From: Cheiracanthium punctorium
Lineage: Eukaryota; Arthropoda; Arachnida; Araneae; Cheiracanthiidae
Direction of reading: 5' to 3'
DNA length: 64,000 nt
Assembly (NCBI GenBank): GCA_038373885.1
Contig: JAWZYV010013530.1
Span: 785,097-849,096, forward strand
In this document: in pieces, positions 47,922 to 60,125 of the stretch
Layout: the number at the start of each line of letters is the position of its first letter
Numbering within the stretch: the first letter of the stretch is position 1
Notes under the pieces: model-generated
The model's input: the letters and a program-made list of their open reading frames with translations, nothing else
The model's database searches: none
Told to the model about the DNA's origin: nothing
Made by a program: the position numbers and the translations under genes

Positions 47922-48189
47922 TACCGTATATACTCGAGTGTAAGCCGAGAAATTTTGGTCAAAACTTTGATTAAAAAGTTGGGGAGTCGGCCTATACTCG
48001 GGTTAGTAAAAGAATGGGACGAGTAAGATACAGTGACCCGGCCGCGTTTTCCGAAACCCTCAAGAGTTCACGCACTTGGCGAAAACAGGAGCGCGCCTAC
48101 GATTTGGCAGAAGAGAGGAGTTACGCACTCTTGTAGTCGCTATAAGGTACAATGTTAGCAAGACCGCCACAAGAATTTATGATGTTATA

Positions 48190-48829
48190 ACACAGACGCG
48201 CTTTTCTGATGTGTTTAAAGAATGTAATTAGTTTAATATATTAGTAGAATATGAAATATATATAATATGATTGTATGTATAAAACATTTATTTATTAAAA
48301 TTTAACTTATCTGCTCCGCAATTTTATCCTAAGCACTTTAAAATTGTTTATCGCATGTTCTTTTTGGGCGCCATCTACTTTTTTTTAACGTAATTATCAC
48401 AATAGGTTTAAGTAATTAAAAAACTTTGTAAAAAACACACATAAGAAGTAAAAGGAAAGAGGATACGCGTTTCGTTCAAAAATTTTTGAACGAAACGCGT
48501 ATCCTCTTTCCTTTTACTTCTTATGTGTGTTTTTTACAAAGTTTTTTAATTACTTTATCGTTTAACACCAGTATTTTGAGTGTTTTTTCAGTCACAATAG
48601 GTTTGTTGATCTATTGCTTAATTTTAAAAGAAACGTTCATAAACATGTTTCCGATATATTTAAAGAGTGGAATTTGTTAAATAGTAAATGATAGAGTAGT
48701 AGAGTAAGAAATGTACACAATTTTATGCTTAAGACATTTATTTAAAGATAAAAACACAACTTAAATGCTTAAAACTTTTTTATAAGCGCTTCAAAAAATG
48801 CCTAACATTTTTAATTTAGTGCTACCGAC

Positions 48830-48875
<46 letters not shown>

Positions 48876-48890
48876 GGAATTATCTTACTA
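48190..48890. repeat. diverged direct repeat flanking the palindrome
   Basis: 48190-48400 and 48645-48890 share the series GATRT.TTTAAAGA, AAGACATTTATTTA/AAAACATTTATTTA, GC.CTTAAA and TTTTTTAACG.AATTATC in order. They are diverged copies of one unit on either side of the palindrome. Confidence 0.5.
48410..48555. repeat. perfect 146-bp palindrome
   Basis: The 73-bp arms meet with no spacer at CAAAAATTTTTG (48477-48488). Every base I compared pairs, from AAGTAATTAAAAAACTTTG at the left edge to its complement at 48555. The arms include GGATACGCGTTTCGTTC. Confidence 0.95.
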
Positions 48891-49650
48891 ATAGTAGCTT
48901 TCTTAATTTGCTGTTGTAAGTTTAATTTCTAGCATAATATGGAAACATATAGTTATTTTTTCCTTATTATTCAATACTGAGAACATGCAAAATAAGTCAA
49001 TATTTCATTATCAAACTTAATGAATTCACCAAGAAATTTTTTTAACTAATGTTCAATAATAAACTATCATTTTTATATATTGAGAAATTTTACTATGATG
49101 ATTCCACTTTTTATCTATTTCATTGAAACTTTATTTCTCAGGTGCGTGTGTTTTAGGAGATAAGGATGGTTAATATATTATTAATATATAATTTATATAA
49201 TAATTATAATATATATATATATAAATATATAAGAAACAAGTTTGGAACTCAAAAATTAAAAATTAATATATTAAATTATTTACTTATTTCTGTACCTTGT
49301 TAAGTATTTAATTAATTTGATAATGAAGGCTTAAAATAATTAAGAAACACGAAGTAGCAATAAAAACAGAGAAAACGTGGCTTATGCAAAAATTTAATTA
49401 TCAAAAATTTCAATTTTTTTAATATAAAAAATCTTAAATCTTAATTTATTCTACTTGTATGAAATTGGTTATTTTAAAAGCTGAATAAACTCAATGCTTT
49501 TAAATCTTCCCAGTGAAAATACAATTAAAAAACAAAATAATCAAACTAAGACCATGAATAAATTTATTTATGAAATCATAAAATGCAAATCTAAGTATAT
49601 AATTAATTAATAATATGTGTTCTACAAAGTAATGTGTAGGGAAAAAATCC

Positions 49651-50775
49651 TCAATAGTTTGTTCCATGGGATTTTGCATTGGGACTGTTCTTGGAGACAC
49701 TTTGAGTAATACTTCTTTTGCGTTTAACGCCTTTATTTTGCAGTTGTTTTGGAGGTCGTCCTGATGGAACTCTTGTACTGGTTCTTGTTAAATCAGGACG
49801 ACGCCTTGCTATAGATGTTGGCTGCACTTTTATTTTTTTTTCTCTCTAGATGATTAAAAAAAAATAAAGTTTATTGAAATTGCTGACATCTTTGATTTGT
49901 TTTAGTTCTCAGTAATTTGTCTGCTGCATTGTGACTTATATTGTCACCAAGCAAATGGCCCAAGCTAGATAATTCTTTTTTAATTTCCTCCTTTTGCTCA
50001 GTTGAAGCTATTTCTTTTATGGTAGATGTGACGCATTAGAAATGGCATTATCTAATGGGACTATGCGCTCAGTGTTACAACTAGGATCCACACCTTCATC
50101 AATGAAGTTTTTGAATAAATCAGGTTGTGGATACTTTTCTCCAAGAGCCAATATAGCTAACTCATGCTTTTCATATTGGTGGGACATTAAAAAAATTATT
50201 TTTTTTAATCTTTCATCAGAAAGAATTGGTGCTTGCAAAATGCCTCAGATATGCCAGATGGACATGTACATGCACTAATTTCAGCATTAATTGTGTATTT
50301 AATATTATCCACTTTGCTTGTGAATATAAAAATATTTTCTGAAATTTCATCGAGTTGTTCAGATACAAAATCTGTCTTTTTTTTAAGAAAATGATGATAG
50401 ATTATGCCCACTACATTTTTCCGGGAGTGAGCATATTTCAGCATTCCATAGCCATGTTTTACTGAATATTATTCTGAAAGAAATATATAAAAATTAAAAT
50501 TTACTTCTATTTTATCGAAATTAATATGAAATATCATAAATGAAATGTTAAAGCTCCACTTACTTTTCAAATTGTGGCTTACTGTAATAAGCAATCCATT
50601 CTAATTTTATAATGTTGGAAAGAGAATCTTTGAAAGCTTCAGATTCATCTTTATCTTTCAGCGGTAGCCGTAAAACAACGATTTCGTCGTTAGATTTTCC
50701 ATCATCAACAACGCAATTCGGATATTTTTGAACGATCTCATCTAAAACACTCTGTCTGAATTTCAACAGAGACAT
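49651..50775 (-). pseudogene. SWIM zinc-finger transposase remnant (MULE-like)
   Basis: The start is MSLLKFRQSVLDEIVQKYP at 50775, running to about 50560. After a gap in the frame, RKNVVGIIYHHFLKKKTDFV and INAEISACTCPSGISEAFC-KH (50290-50225) give a C.C...C.H SWIM zinc finger. Next come LSDERLKKIIFLMSHQYEKH, ELAILALGEKYPQP, then STEQKEEIKKELSSLGHLL. The basic C-terminus is KVQPTSIARRRPDLTRTSTR with PSGRPPK, ending SPNAKSHGTNY (stop at 49651-49653). The DDE catalytic core expected between the N-terminal part and the SWIM finger is missing. The family is known to me from arthropod SWIM-domain transposases. The MULE label is inference. Confidence 0.65.
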
Positions 50776-51070
50776 TTTTTTAAAGAGCAAACTCGAAAAC
50801 AACAAAACAGCGTACCGCGTAAATGAATGTATTGGAGCGCGGTTAGTATGAGACGGTGACTTTCGCAATGCCCGTCTCTCTTCCGCCAAATCGTTGGCGC
50901 GCTCCTGTTTTCGCCAAGTGCGTGAACTCTTGAGGGTTTCGGAAAACGCGACCCGGCCGCCATCTTAGATTTCATTTTTTTTGCGGTCCTTTTTCATGAA
51001 ATAAAAGAAGATTTGCATGTTAAAAAAAAAGAACTTACAAAAAATTTCCTACATTTATCACGAAAATGTA

Positions 51071-52577
51071 CACTCATGTCCATAAATTAAGGATAATGAA
51101 GTTCAGGCAAAGAAAGAGAAAGAAGCAAAACAAATTTGACTTATTTGTAAAGTCTATTTATTAAACAAAAAGTAAAGAGCAAAAAAGATGCTATATGTTT
51201 GACATAATTAATAAAAATTGCAAGTTTTACTCCCTTGACCAAATTTCAAAAAAGAACCTATTTACAAAAAACAGTATAACATGGTTAGTAGGATGGTTAA
51301 TACGGAGTATGTCTCCCGGACGATGCAATACAGGCCTGACAACGCCTAGGCATGCTGAGTATCAAATGATCAATCTGATCTTGGGGAATATTACACCACT
51401 CATCAAGCATTGCACTCCGAAGTTCCAGTAGACGGGTGGGAGGGGGTTGACGGGCTGCAATTCGTCGGCCAAGCATATCCCACACATGCTCTATTGGATT
51501 GGAGAAGTCCGGTGAGTATGCTGGCCAATGCATACGGGTGATATCCTCCGATTAAGGCATTCGTCTACAATGTTTGCACGGTGAGGACGGGCGTTGTCAT
51601 CCATAAACACAAATTCAGCACCCATGGCGCCCCGAAACAAACGTACATGTTGTTCCAGAATGACATCCCGATAGATGTGGCCTGTAATCGTTACACTCTG
51701 AACATGCAGGTCAGTTCTGGAACCAAGAATAATTCCTCCCCAAACGAGCCATCCTGCACCACCGTAACGGTGTCTTTCAATGGTGTTCTCTTGGTGGTAA
51801 TGGGTACCTGGCGCTCTCCAGATGAATGTCCGGCGAGAATCAGACTCCAAACTAAACCTGGACTCGTCGGAAAACATCACACAAGACCACTGTTGCGGTG
51901 TCCACAATGCATGCTCTCTACTCCAGGTTAATCGCAGGCGACAGTGAGTTGCGGTAAGTGGAACACATCTGACAGGCCTACGAGAATATAGACCAATGTG
52001 CCCTAAGCGTCTGTACACGGTCTGCCTTGAAACTGTCGTACCGGTAGCTGAAGAGAGCTGACGAGACAGGTCTGATGCTGTAGTCCGTCTGTTTCTTTTG
52101 GCAGTAACTGCCAAATAGCGGTCCTCAGTCGGCGTTGTAACTCGGGGGCGACCTGTGCTGTAACGTCTACTCACATTACCATCATCTTGGAATCGTTGCC
52201 AAAGCCTGGAGATGACACTCTGGGCGATTCCAAGTTCTTAGGATACTTCCAGCTGGGTACGTCCACATTCCAGTCGTCCGATAATTCTGCCACGTAAAAC
52301 ATTATCCAAATGCCTCCTTTGTGCCATAACTATGCGGTTTTTGCACTGAAAGGCTTTCACAGCGCTTGTGAACAATTTTACTTCTTTTCCACCATTCCTT
52401 ATATACCCCTCTCTTACACTCTCGTCATTGTGACGTACCATCCATGCCATCTGGTGGTTTCCTGTAATTTGCATATTCTTCTTCAAGATGTGTGTGATCA
52501 TTCCACAGGTGAAATTTTTATTTTAGAGATCAATTTCTGTGTGATTCTGAATTATCCTTAATTTATGGACATGAGTG
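51071..52577 (-). mobile_element. Tc1-like transposon, structurally complete
   Basis: The 27-bp terminal inverted repeat is perfect (CACTCATGTCCATAAATTAA at the left, its complement at 52551-52577). TA flanks both sides (51069-51070 and 52578-52579). It carries one transposase gene on the - strand. Identical ends and few coding lesions make it the youngest identifiable insertion in the window. It sits inside the right end of the SWIM-domain element. Confidence 0.95.
51297..52327 (-). pseudogene. Tc1 transposase, one stop and one frameshift
   Basis: The start is MAQRRHLDNVLRGRIIGRLE at 52327. A TAA at about 52236-52238 interrupts the first HTH (QLEVS*ELGIAQSVISRLWQ). The GRPR-type hook (TGRPRVTTPTEDR) and the second HTH (RQTVYRRLGHIGL) follow. 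The catalytic domain has CVMFSDESRF (first Asp), FVFMDDNARPHRANI (second Asp) and, after a one-base frameshift near 51550, WPAYSPDFSNPIEHVWDMLG (Glu). The spacing fits DD34E. Repaired length would be about 343 aa, the family norm, ending in a stop at 51297. It cut and pasted this element until recently but cannot be made from this copy. Confidence 0.93.
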
Positions 52578-53046
52578 TAAATTAAACTCTAGAAAACAAG
52601 GACCTTAAACATTCTTAAAATTTTCCATATTTGGCGAGTGATCAATCTTTTCGGCCCTGCGTTTTTATATTTACTCGGGTTTTCGATTTTTAACTAATTT
52701 TTCTAAGTAAAAATTATAGGTTTGGCTTATACTCGAATATATACGGTATGTGTTACTTTTATTTCATAAGAATTTTTGCCCAGTATAACTGTTTAATTAT
52801 GGCTGGAAAAATCATGAAAAGTTTTTGAAATGACTAATTAAATGTTTGCTTGGAAGAGAAATTTTGGAGGTTTGTCTGCTATTTAACTTAAGAGCTTATT
52901 TTTCCACCACTTTGGATCCTGCTGATATTGCTTTCGAAAAAATCTTGTCAGTTTTAAAGCCTTACTGGTTTGTTGGTCCGCTGTTTGCCCATTGCTGTTT
53001 AGTTGTCCTTGTAACATACACATACACACAAATATATGTATATATA

Positions 53047-53284
53047 CAGGGTGTACAGTGCTAACGGTGCCCAATGGCTATTTCCTATACCGTTAGTCAG
53101 AGACACATAGTTCCAAATGCAAAAATGCTTTAATCTATTATATCAGAATCTATAATCTATTATATCAGAAAAATCTATTATATCAGAAAAAAATTAAGTC
53201 AATAAATCAATTCCTATTTTTTATGGTCCCCCGGTCCTATCAGTTATATTTAGAAAATTTTTCTTTACGCAATTTCATGCACAA

Positions 53285-53316
<32 letters not shown>

Positions 53317-54669
53317 TCCTTCTACGACCAAAATTCACAGAGTTACAGCTGCTTAAAGTTAGAGCACTTTTGGAGCAGCAAAATAGGGGTTGTATACAAA
53401 ATGAATTTGAGAAAAATTAATGTACATGGTTTGAGCTTTGTAATATTTATTAGCAATTTCATTAACTATTTTATGAATATGGATTGCGATAAAGAAGATT
53501 AACGTTTAACTGCATACATGTATCCAATAAAGTAACATAAAAATATAGCTCATGCTGAAATAGAAAAAACTTTTTTTTAAGCAGTTTTTTTAAATGAACT
53601 GGCGTTAAATAACTTCCTTTGACTGCAATCTAAATATGCATCCGTATAGAAAACTCTTTCTGTACTTTGCTTAGCACACTCTTTTGCTACACATCTGCAT
53701 GCTACACATATAGGATTTAGTAAGTCTGACCTCAGATAGATTTTAATAGAGTTTAACTATATCCCTCAGCTTGCAGGGCCCGATTATGAAAAACAGGGTG
53801 CCCGGGTATTGATGGATTTAGGGGGCCCTTGATCTATGAAATTTGTTTTATTTTGAATAAAATTTTGACATGAAAAAGAATATTTCAGAACAACATTTGA
53901 AATTAGGGAGAGCTGGGCAAAGTCCCACTTTGCCCATGCAATAAGGCCTTGTCTGCTTGAAGATCAGTACTCTAAAATTACTTTTGCTTCGTTTTCCGCA
54001 TTATGCTAGAAAATGAAATTACAGAGATGAGATTCTTCAAACTGGTCTGATTTTCAGACTTTCTGATTTTTCAAAAAATTTAGTGTTTTCAGTTTTTCAA
54101 AAATTTTCTGAATTTTTTTTTATTTTTTACTAAGACAAAATTGTATATAAATAAGATAGATTTAATATCATTTGCAATTACAATATTTATTGAATTTGAA
54201 ATTCATAAGTATTAGTGCTAAAATGTTCGCACATTCTTTCAGACATTTTTTTTTTTTTTTTTTTTTTTTTTTGTCAATCTCATCCCTGAAATTAAAACCT
54301 ATAATTTAAAATTTCAGTATTTATATGGTCCCTTAACGGTTTAAAATAACCGGACATTTTTAAACGTGGTAAAGTGACTTAAGTCGCAATGTTTGCTGCT
54401 TCATAAATCAACGAATTTTGGTCATAGAAGGACGAATTTTTTTTAATTGTGCATTAAATTGTATAAAGAAAATTTTTCTGAATGTAACTGATAGGACCCG
54501 GGGACTGTATAAAAATTTAAATTTCGTAATTTTTATAGAAATTGATTTATTGACTTTGATTGCTTCTGACGTAATACATTATACAATTTAAAGCATTTTT
54601 GCAATTTGAACTGTGTCCCTAACGATTTAGGAAATAGCCATTGGGCACCGTTAGCACTGGAAACCCTGT
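53047..54669. mobile_element. TA-flanked element with ~280-bp inverted ends
   Basis: The left end CAGGGTGTACAGTGCTAACG and the reverse complement of the right end, CAGGGTTTCCAGTGCTAACG, start long inverted repeats. These continue through GTGCCCAATGGCTATTTCCT, AAATGCAAAAATGCTTTA, TCAATAAATCAATT and GTCCTTCTACGACCAAAATT. Arms are about 53047-53350 and 54395-54669. It is inserted in a TATATA run (TA on both sides). The interior has poly-A (53287-53313), poly-T (54246-54272) and a GGGCCCGATTATGAAAAACA repeat end at about 53777. No transposase is present. 52749-53046 upstream has no feature. Confidence 0.8.
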
Positions 54670-54959
54670 ATATATAAAACCACCATAGTAACAGTGTGAG
54701 CTTTTCCGGCTTGAGTAAAAGTGCATTTATTTGATGCCTAATCCTTGCGGTTGGCCATGGATTATCTGTTCTCTCCAGATATTTAACAAAAGAGCAGCGG
54801 TTCCCAATGACTTGTCCACAGGACTTGATTGCGGTCCATGTATGCCAAATTCACTTAGGATAATCGGCAGCTAATATTCTAACAAAAAATTCTATTTATA
54901 TAACATTTAATTTAAATAAAACTGGCTGCCAAGGTGGCCAGCTTCGCCGCCCCTGTACC

Positions 54960-55425
54960 CAGGCCCGGACTGGCTAGTGTGTCCGACTGTCTGCAGGCGG
55001 GTGGGCCTCCGCCCTCGGCGAGCTCTCCCTGCTGAGTGCGGGCCCTCAAACAGAAGAAAGAAAGAAAATAAAAAAAAGCGCTATACTGATAGCATTTGAA
55101 TGACGTTTGACACATAAAAAATTTTTTGCAGCTGCAATTGCGCCCCAGAAGGCTTCAAAATACTTCATTTTAAATGTAGTTCTCAAAATTGTTTGAGTGA
55201 GGGTTTCCGAATGAACAAGGGATTAATTAATATGAACGACGCATATTAATTAATAGATCAATATTTTATTAATGCATTAATTATCAATCATAATTAATTA
55301 ATAATAACACCATACCTCCCCCATACCCCGAAAGTTAACACATTCTATTATTTATCGGTTACACAATAACCCGCCCCCCCCCTTCTCTTGAGACGGGCGG
55401 GCCCCTCCCTCCCAGTCCGGGCCTG
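54960..55425. mobile_element. hAT MITE with perfect 8-bp target duplication
   Basis: CAGGCCCGGACTGGC at the left and CCAGTCCGGGCCTG at the right are inverted repeats. CCTGTACC is repeated exactly at 54952-54959 and 55426-55433. It is GC-rich near both ends, and the interior has an ATTAATTA-rich stretch. No coding. Confidence 0.92.
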
Positions 55426-55433
55426 CCTGTACC

Positions 55434-56318
55434 TTACTGTTCTTTATACTCGGTGCAGTGTTGGCCAACTTATTGGATTCGTTTCAAGGAGAATCATGTT
55501 TCTTTGTTTTATCAGTATTTGTTACTAGGTCTTATTTAAGTTAGGCCTGCTACAAATTTTGGGTGTCATCATAAAAGCCCATGGTGGTTATGCCAAGTAC
55601 TAGCATTTCAAAATGTATGGAAAGACATAATTAGTAACATTTCCATTCATAAAATGATTATAAACGTACTGTATTGTGTGATAACATGTAGAATTCCTGC
55701 AGTAATACTTCTTATTAAAGAAGCTGCGGGCTTTCTCAAATTAGTGTGGTGCTGTTCTATTCATGAACTTCATGGTTCTGCTAATAGGCAATTTCTTGTT
55801 TAGTTTAATAACACCAGTGTTATAATGTACCAAAGTTAGCAACCTGGTGTTTATGTAGTTTGGTTGCATTATTTATTACGTAACGTTGGTGACAATAATA
55901 TATTAAAAACAAAAACAATAAAACCAGGAAATGGCTAATATTTGCTTTAGCCCATTTTGATGAACGTGCCAATATCTGAAAGATTTTGCCTTTTCGTGTG
56001 TGCATTATTGTTATTTTGCAATCTAGCTACTCTGTAATATACGTAAGTAAAAGTGTAACCAGAAGTGAATATACTTGCTCCATTTGATGTCATTGAGCTG
56101 TTAATTTGGATTTTTGTGCATGTGTTTTTGTTATTATGCTAATGTTTACACCTAGTTGTTGCCATTCGCAGTGTAGAAATGTGAATTTTGGTACGGTATA
56201 CGTTATTTTTTTACTGTCAAACCTCGTTAATAAGGTCACCCGTGGGGACCGCAGAAAAGTACCTTATAAGCGAGGTGACTATATACGCGATACAAGTAAA
56301 CAGCCATCTATTTTAAGT
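55434..56318. other. intergenic DNA with one Tigger-like end
   Basis: Mostly unremarkable AT-rich sequence. TACTGTCAAACCTCGTTAAT at 56212-56231 followed by AAGGTCACCCGTGGGGACCG looks like a Tigger-type left terminus. Its partner was not found, perhaps because the next element is inserted in it. Confidence 0.45.
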
Positions 56319-57740
56319 CAGTGGTGAGAAAAACTACTTTTTTTTTTGTAGCGCGCTACAACTACAGCTACTTTTCGAAAAATGTAGTTAACTACAACTA
56401 CAACTACTTTTTGACAAATGTAGTTAGCTACACTACTTTTGAAATGTAGTCGCTACTTCGCTACTTTTTCGCTACTTTTAGGAGACGAATTTTGCTAACA
56501 GATTCAGTTTGCATTACATTTATATTTAAGAATATTTATGTCCTAATTAGAGAAAACTATTGATTTCCTTATTAGAAAAACTATTGCTCTAATAAATAAC
56601 TACCAGGGAAGTATTTGAGGAGGGCGAAGGGCCCGCTCCGAAAATGTAAAGCAATTATTAGAAAGGAGCGATTTTGAAACATTTCTTTTAACTTTAGAAC
56701 AATAAAGTTTAAAATACTGAATGAGAACAGAATATGACCTGTTTCCCAAGAGCGCCGGGTTATCATTTTAAAAGAAAATTGGCATTCTTATTTGTTTCTA
56801 ATTTCTTCGAGATTATACAATATGGTAACTTTTACAAAAATAAACTTTTGGTTTCATCACGATTCGTGGGAAAAAAAAATCACGCATAAAATTAATTTTT
56901 GTAATACACATACATGTTCAACTATTTATTGCTTTATATTACATCTAAGTAAGAGAAAGAAAATAAAAGTAAATCATACCTTCGGTTCTTTGATTAGGTC
57001 TTGTATTATTAACCCTTTTTGGTAATTAGATACATTAAATAAAATTTAAACATAAAATTTTACATACATAGAAACTTATACACAGTTCACAAAACTGTAT
57101 ATTTACAAGTCCCACTAATCGAGTTAAAATGAAACTTAAACGTAACTCTTAAAGAAAAGACAATAATAAACGAAAACGAGTGTGCAGTTCACGGTTTAGC
57201 ACAGATTCAGAAAATAGCTGGATAAACCAACAAAAAAAGAATTCATTATAGGTTCAAGGGGTGTCCTTCGAGTTTGTTCGTTTTTTAAATTCCTTTTCAT
57301 TGCTTTCAGTAATTTTGTAGACTGGTGTGGTGTAAACCAGGAAGTTGTAATAGGAAATAATATGTGCCTTGTGACTGTAACCCCTGCAAGTCCTGTCCTT
57401 CCTTATCAGTAAAGCCAAGTCCTGGAGCTAAAGCGATGTTTTTTTGTTTGTGGAGAAGACCCACAGCCCCCCTACTACCGTGTTCTAGTATTTAGTGGGA
57501 GTGGGAATTTTTTCTTTTTTTGACGAATCAGAAGGGGGGAGGGGTCGTTGGCTTACAGATACCGGACACTCAGGCCAGACCCGACCCAATTTGCCCAATT
57601 ATCTGCGATCCGCGGTAATCTCGTTTTGTTGCCTGAAAGCGCGCGAAATGGGGAAGCGAAAAACGGGTGCTTAGAAATCTTGTTATTGAGCATGGTTTTT
57701 CAGGGAACATATGTTTTCTCTGCTTGACGCTATGGTCTTG

Positions 57741-59561
57741 CCGCCGGAAAAAACGCCACCGGTAAAAACGCCGCCGGAAAAAACGCCACCTGGAAAAAAC
57801 GCCACCGGATAAAACGCCACCTGGAAAAAACGCCGCCGGAAAAAACGCCACCTGAAAAGATATTTGTGTAATAATTTAATTAAATACATAAAATAAATTT
57901 CTTTTGTTTTTGCAGAAAATGGGGGTGGGGTGGGGTGGAATGAGGTATTCAGTTGAATTATGAGGTTTAATGTACTTTGTTTTACAGAAGTGGGGGAAAG
58001 CACATGTCTAATTCAATAATTCAATTTGGGCATAATTCGGTAGGCGCTAAGGAGGGGTGGGGGAAGACTTTCCTAGAAAGCTTTTGGTTTCCGTTAATAA
58101 AAAAAAAAAAAAGATTGCCAATTACTTAATAGTAAATGAAACTTTACAGGGCTATGACTCCCAAAACTGCATGCAGGTACTCTGATGACATGGAAGTGTT
58201 GAGATATCAAAGAAATAAAATCCATAACTGAGATTTTAATTAACACATAGGTGTGTGTGTGTGGGGGGGGATAAGGATTTATTTTTTTCATGTTTTAATT
58301 TTTTTTTTTTTTTTTGGCATATAAAAGACAGGCAAGAGAAAGAGCTTTATAAGATATAAATTTATCTTATAAAGCTTTAAAAAAATTATTTTTAACCTTT
58401 TGCATTATAATATAAATACTTTCTACTAATTTCGTGACAATTTGGTAAAGGGCTGAGGTGTGTATGGTCTAGGGTTCTGGCCTACGGCACGACTGTTTTC
58501 TCCAGTTGTAACCTGAATAAGCGTTAGAGCCCCTCAAAAAGTTCTCTCGCCCAAGGCATGCCTTAATTAAGCAGACAGCCCTCGTGTATATCTTCCTTAA
58601 TTTAAGGACCTTAAACACAAAATCAAAATAACTTATTTCATCATAACTTACACTGAAGGTAAAAAGTTTTATATTTTTTAATATTAAAACAGAAGTCATA
58701 ATTCCTTCCAATTCCTATTAGAGAGGTTATCTTAAAAGCACTGATCTACGGTTTTCTTCCTTTAAATATTGATCTTAGACATATATAATTAATTACAAAG
58801 TTACTTTATGGTGTCGAATAAAATTTTCAGGAAATTAAATGTAAATAAATACAAACTTTTACTTTTTATACAGCCCTCCTGCAGAAATTCACAATAAGTA
58901 AAATATACTCCCTTGCATTAATGAGGTGATTTAGAAAGTTCAAGATTTCTCATAAGAAGGCTTACAGTTCAAAGTCTGTGAAGGGCAATAAGCTTTTCAG
59001 TATCAAAAATAGTAAACATATAATTATTAAAACTATTCAAACAAAACTAATTAATTATTCTAACAAAACTAATTAACTATTAGTTTTAATCACAGTTATA
59101 CATAGCCAATATTTACATTTTAAGAAATGAGTTTTTTAAATCATTTTTAAACCAGTTTCCTTTAAAAAGTTTATTGTTTTTTTCAGTATTTAAAAATTTG
59201 TTTAAAAGCATTAGAATTAGACTAACATTTAATTTAAAGAAGTGAGTGGGATATCGGGATGTATTTCCTATTTATTAAGAGCTTTCAGATTTTTGTGTCG
59301 TCAATAAGAAATTAAGTTTATCAATACACAAAATTATTTCTCATAGGAACCCCCTACCCCCCCCTCCCCGAAAAAAAATTCTGGCTACGCTCCTTTCCTC
59401 ATCGATTAGCATATGACGATTATGTTACATCATAAAGCTATTAAAAGTGGCGTTTTTTTCCGTGTGGCGTTCTTTTCCGGGGTGGCGTTTTTTTTCCATG
59501 TGGCGGTTTTTTGTTTTATTTCCGGCGGCGTTATTTCCAGCGGCGTTTTTTTCCGCTCACC
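57741..59561. mobile_element. element whose ends are ~15-bp repeat arrays
   Basis: The left end is about eight units of GCCACCTGGAAAAAAC type (57741-57855). The right end is the inverted counterpart, units of GTGGCGTTTTTTTCCG type (59449-59561). GGTCTTG flanks both (57734-57740 and 59562-59568). The 1.6-kb interior has no coding capacity. I do not recognise the family. Confidence 0.75.
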
Positions 59562-60125
59562 GGTCTTGTCATATTGAAACGGGAAAGGTGTGTAAAATTA
59601 TGAAAGTCCTGGGATAAAATAAGTGTGTTTGTGTTTCGTTACACGTCGTTAAAATTACTTTGAAAAAATTACTAACTTGTAAAGTTTGTTCAATGATAAT
59701 ATTACTAAATAGGATTTTTTTTTTTTTTTTAAGAGCTCGACTAGCCAAGCTGTTGTCTTTAGAAAGGCACACTACTTCTTTTTTGAAGGTTTAAAAAATT
59801 ATAAGGCTTAATTAGGTACAGGGGTAAAAAAAAAGTTTGCGTTGTATGCGCTGCGCCAATCAGCGAATCAAAGATTTAAGGGGAGCAACTGGTGCCCCCC
59901 CCCCCTTAGCAAGGCCATTGCTTTCAAAGTTTCTGGGAAAATGACATTTCCATTTTATTTTATTTTATTTGGAGGGTGCGAGGGGAGACCTTTCATAATA
60001 TTAATTTGCAAAATCAGTGCCGTAGCTAGGAGCTGGCCAGGTTGGGCAGGTGCCAGGGGCACTTGGTAGTCTTTTTCCTGCAAGTAAGTAAGAAGAAGTC
60101 TTAGAGGTACAAAATTAAAATCTTG

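Larger units (their letters stand above)
47922..52748 (-). mobile_element. SWIM-domain (MULE-like) transposon, nonautonomous
   Basis: The left end TACCGTATATACTCGAGTGT and the reverse complement of the right end, TACCGTATATATTCGAGTAT, are inverted repeats. A GC-rich subterminal segment (48038-48115: CCGGCCGCGTTTTCCGAAAC ... GGCGAAAACAGGAGCGCGCC) recurs inverted at 50890-50962, so the inverted ends are long. The right one was later opened by the Tc1 element. It carries transposase remnants (49651-50775), a palindrome (48410-48555) and a 42-nt poly-T (48831-48872). No clear target duplication was found. Confidence 0.65.

Noticed and set aside
48831..48872. 42-nt poly-T as a retrotransposon tail
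   Set aside because: It lies inside one half of a duplicated noncoding unit. No retrotransposon body or target duplication adjoins it. Similar runs at 12107 and 25101 are also isolated.
57741..57855. CRISPR-like regular repeats
   Set aside because: Units are contiguous and degenerate with no unique spacers, in a eukaryotic transposon end.
57570..58003. Open frames rich in F, G, R on the - strand
   Set aside because: They are translations of the GGAAAAAACGCC repeat array, not protein genes.
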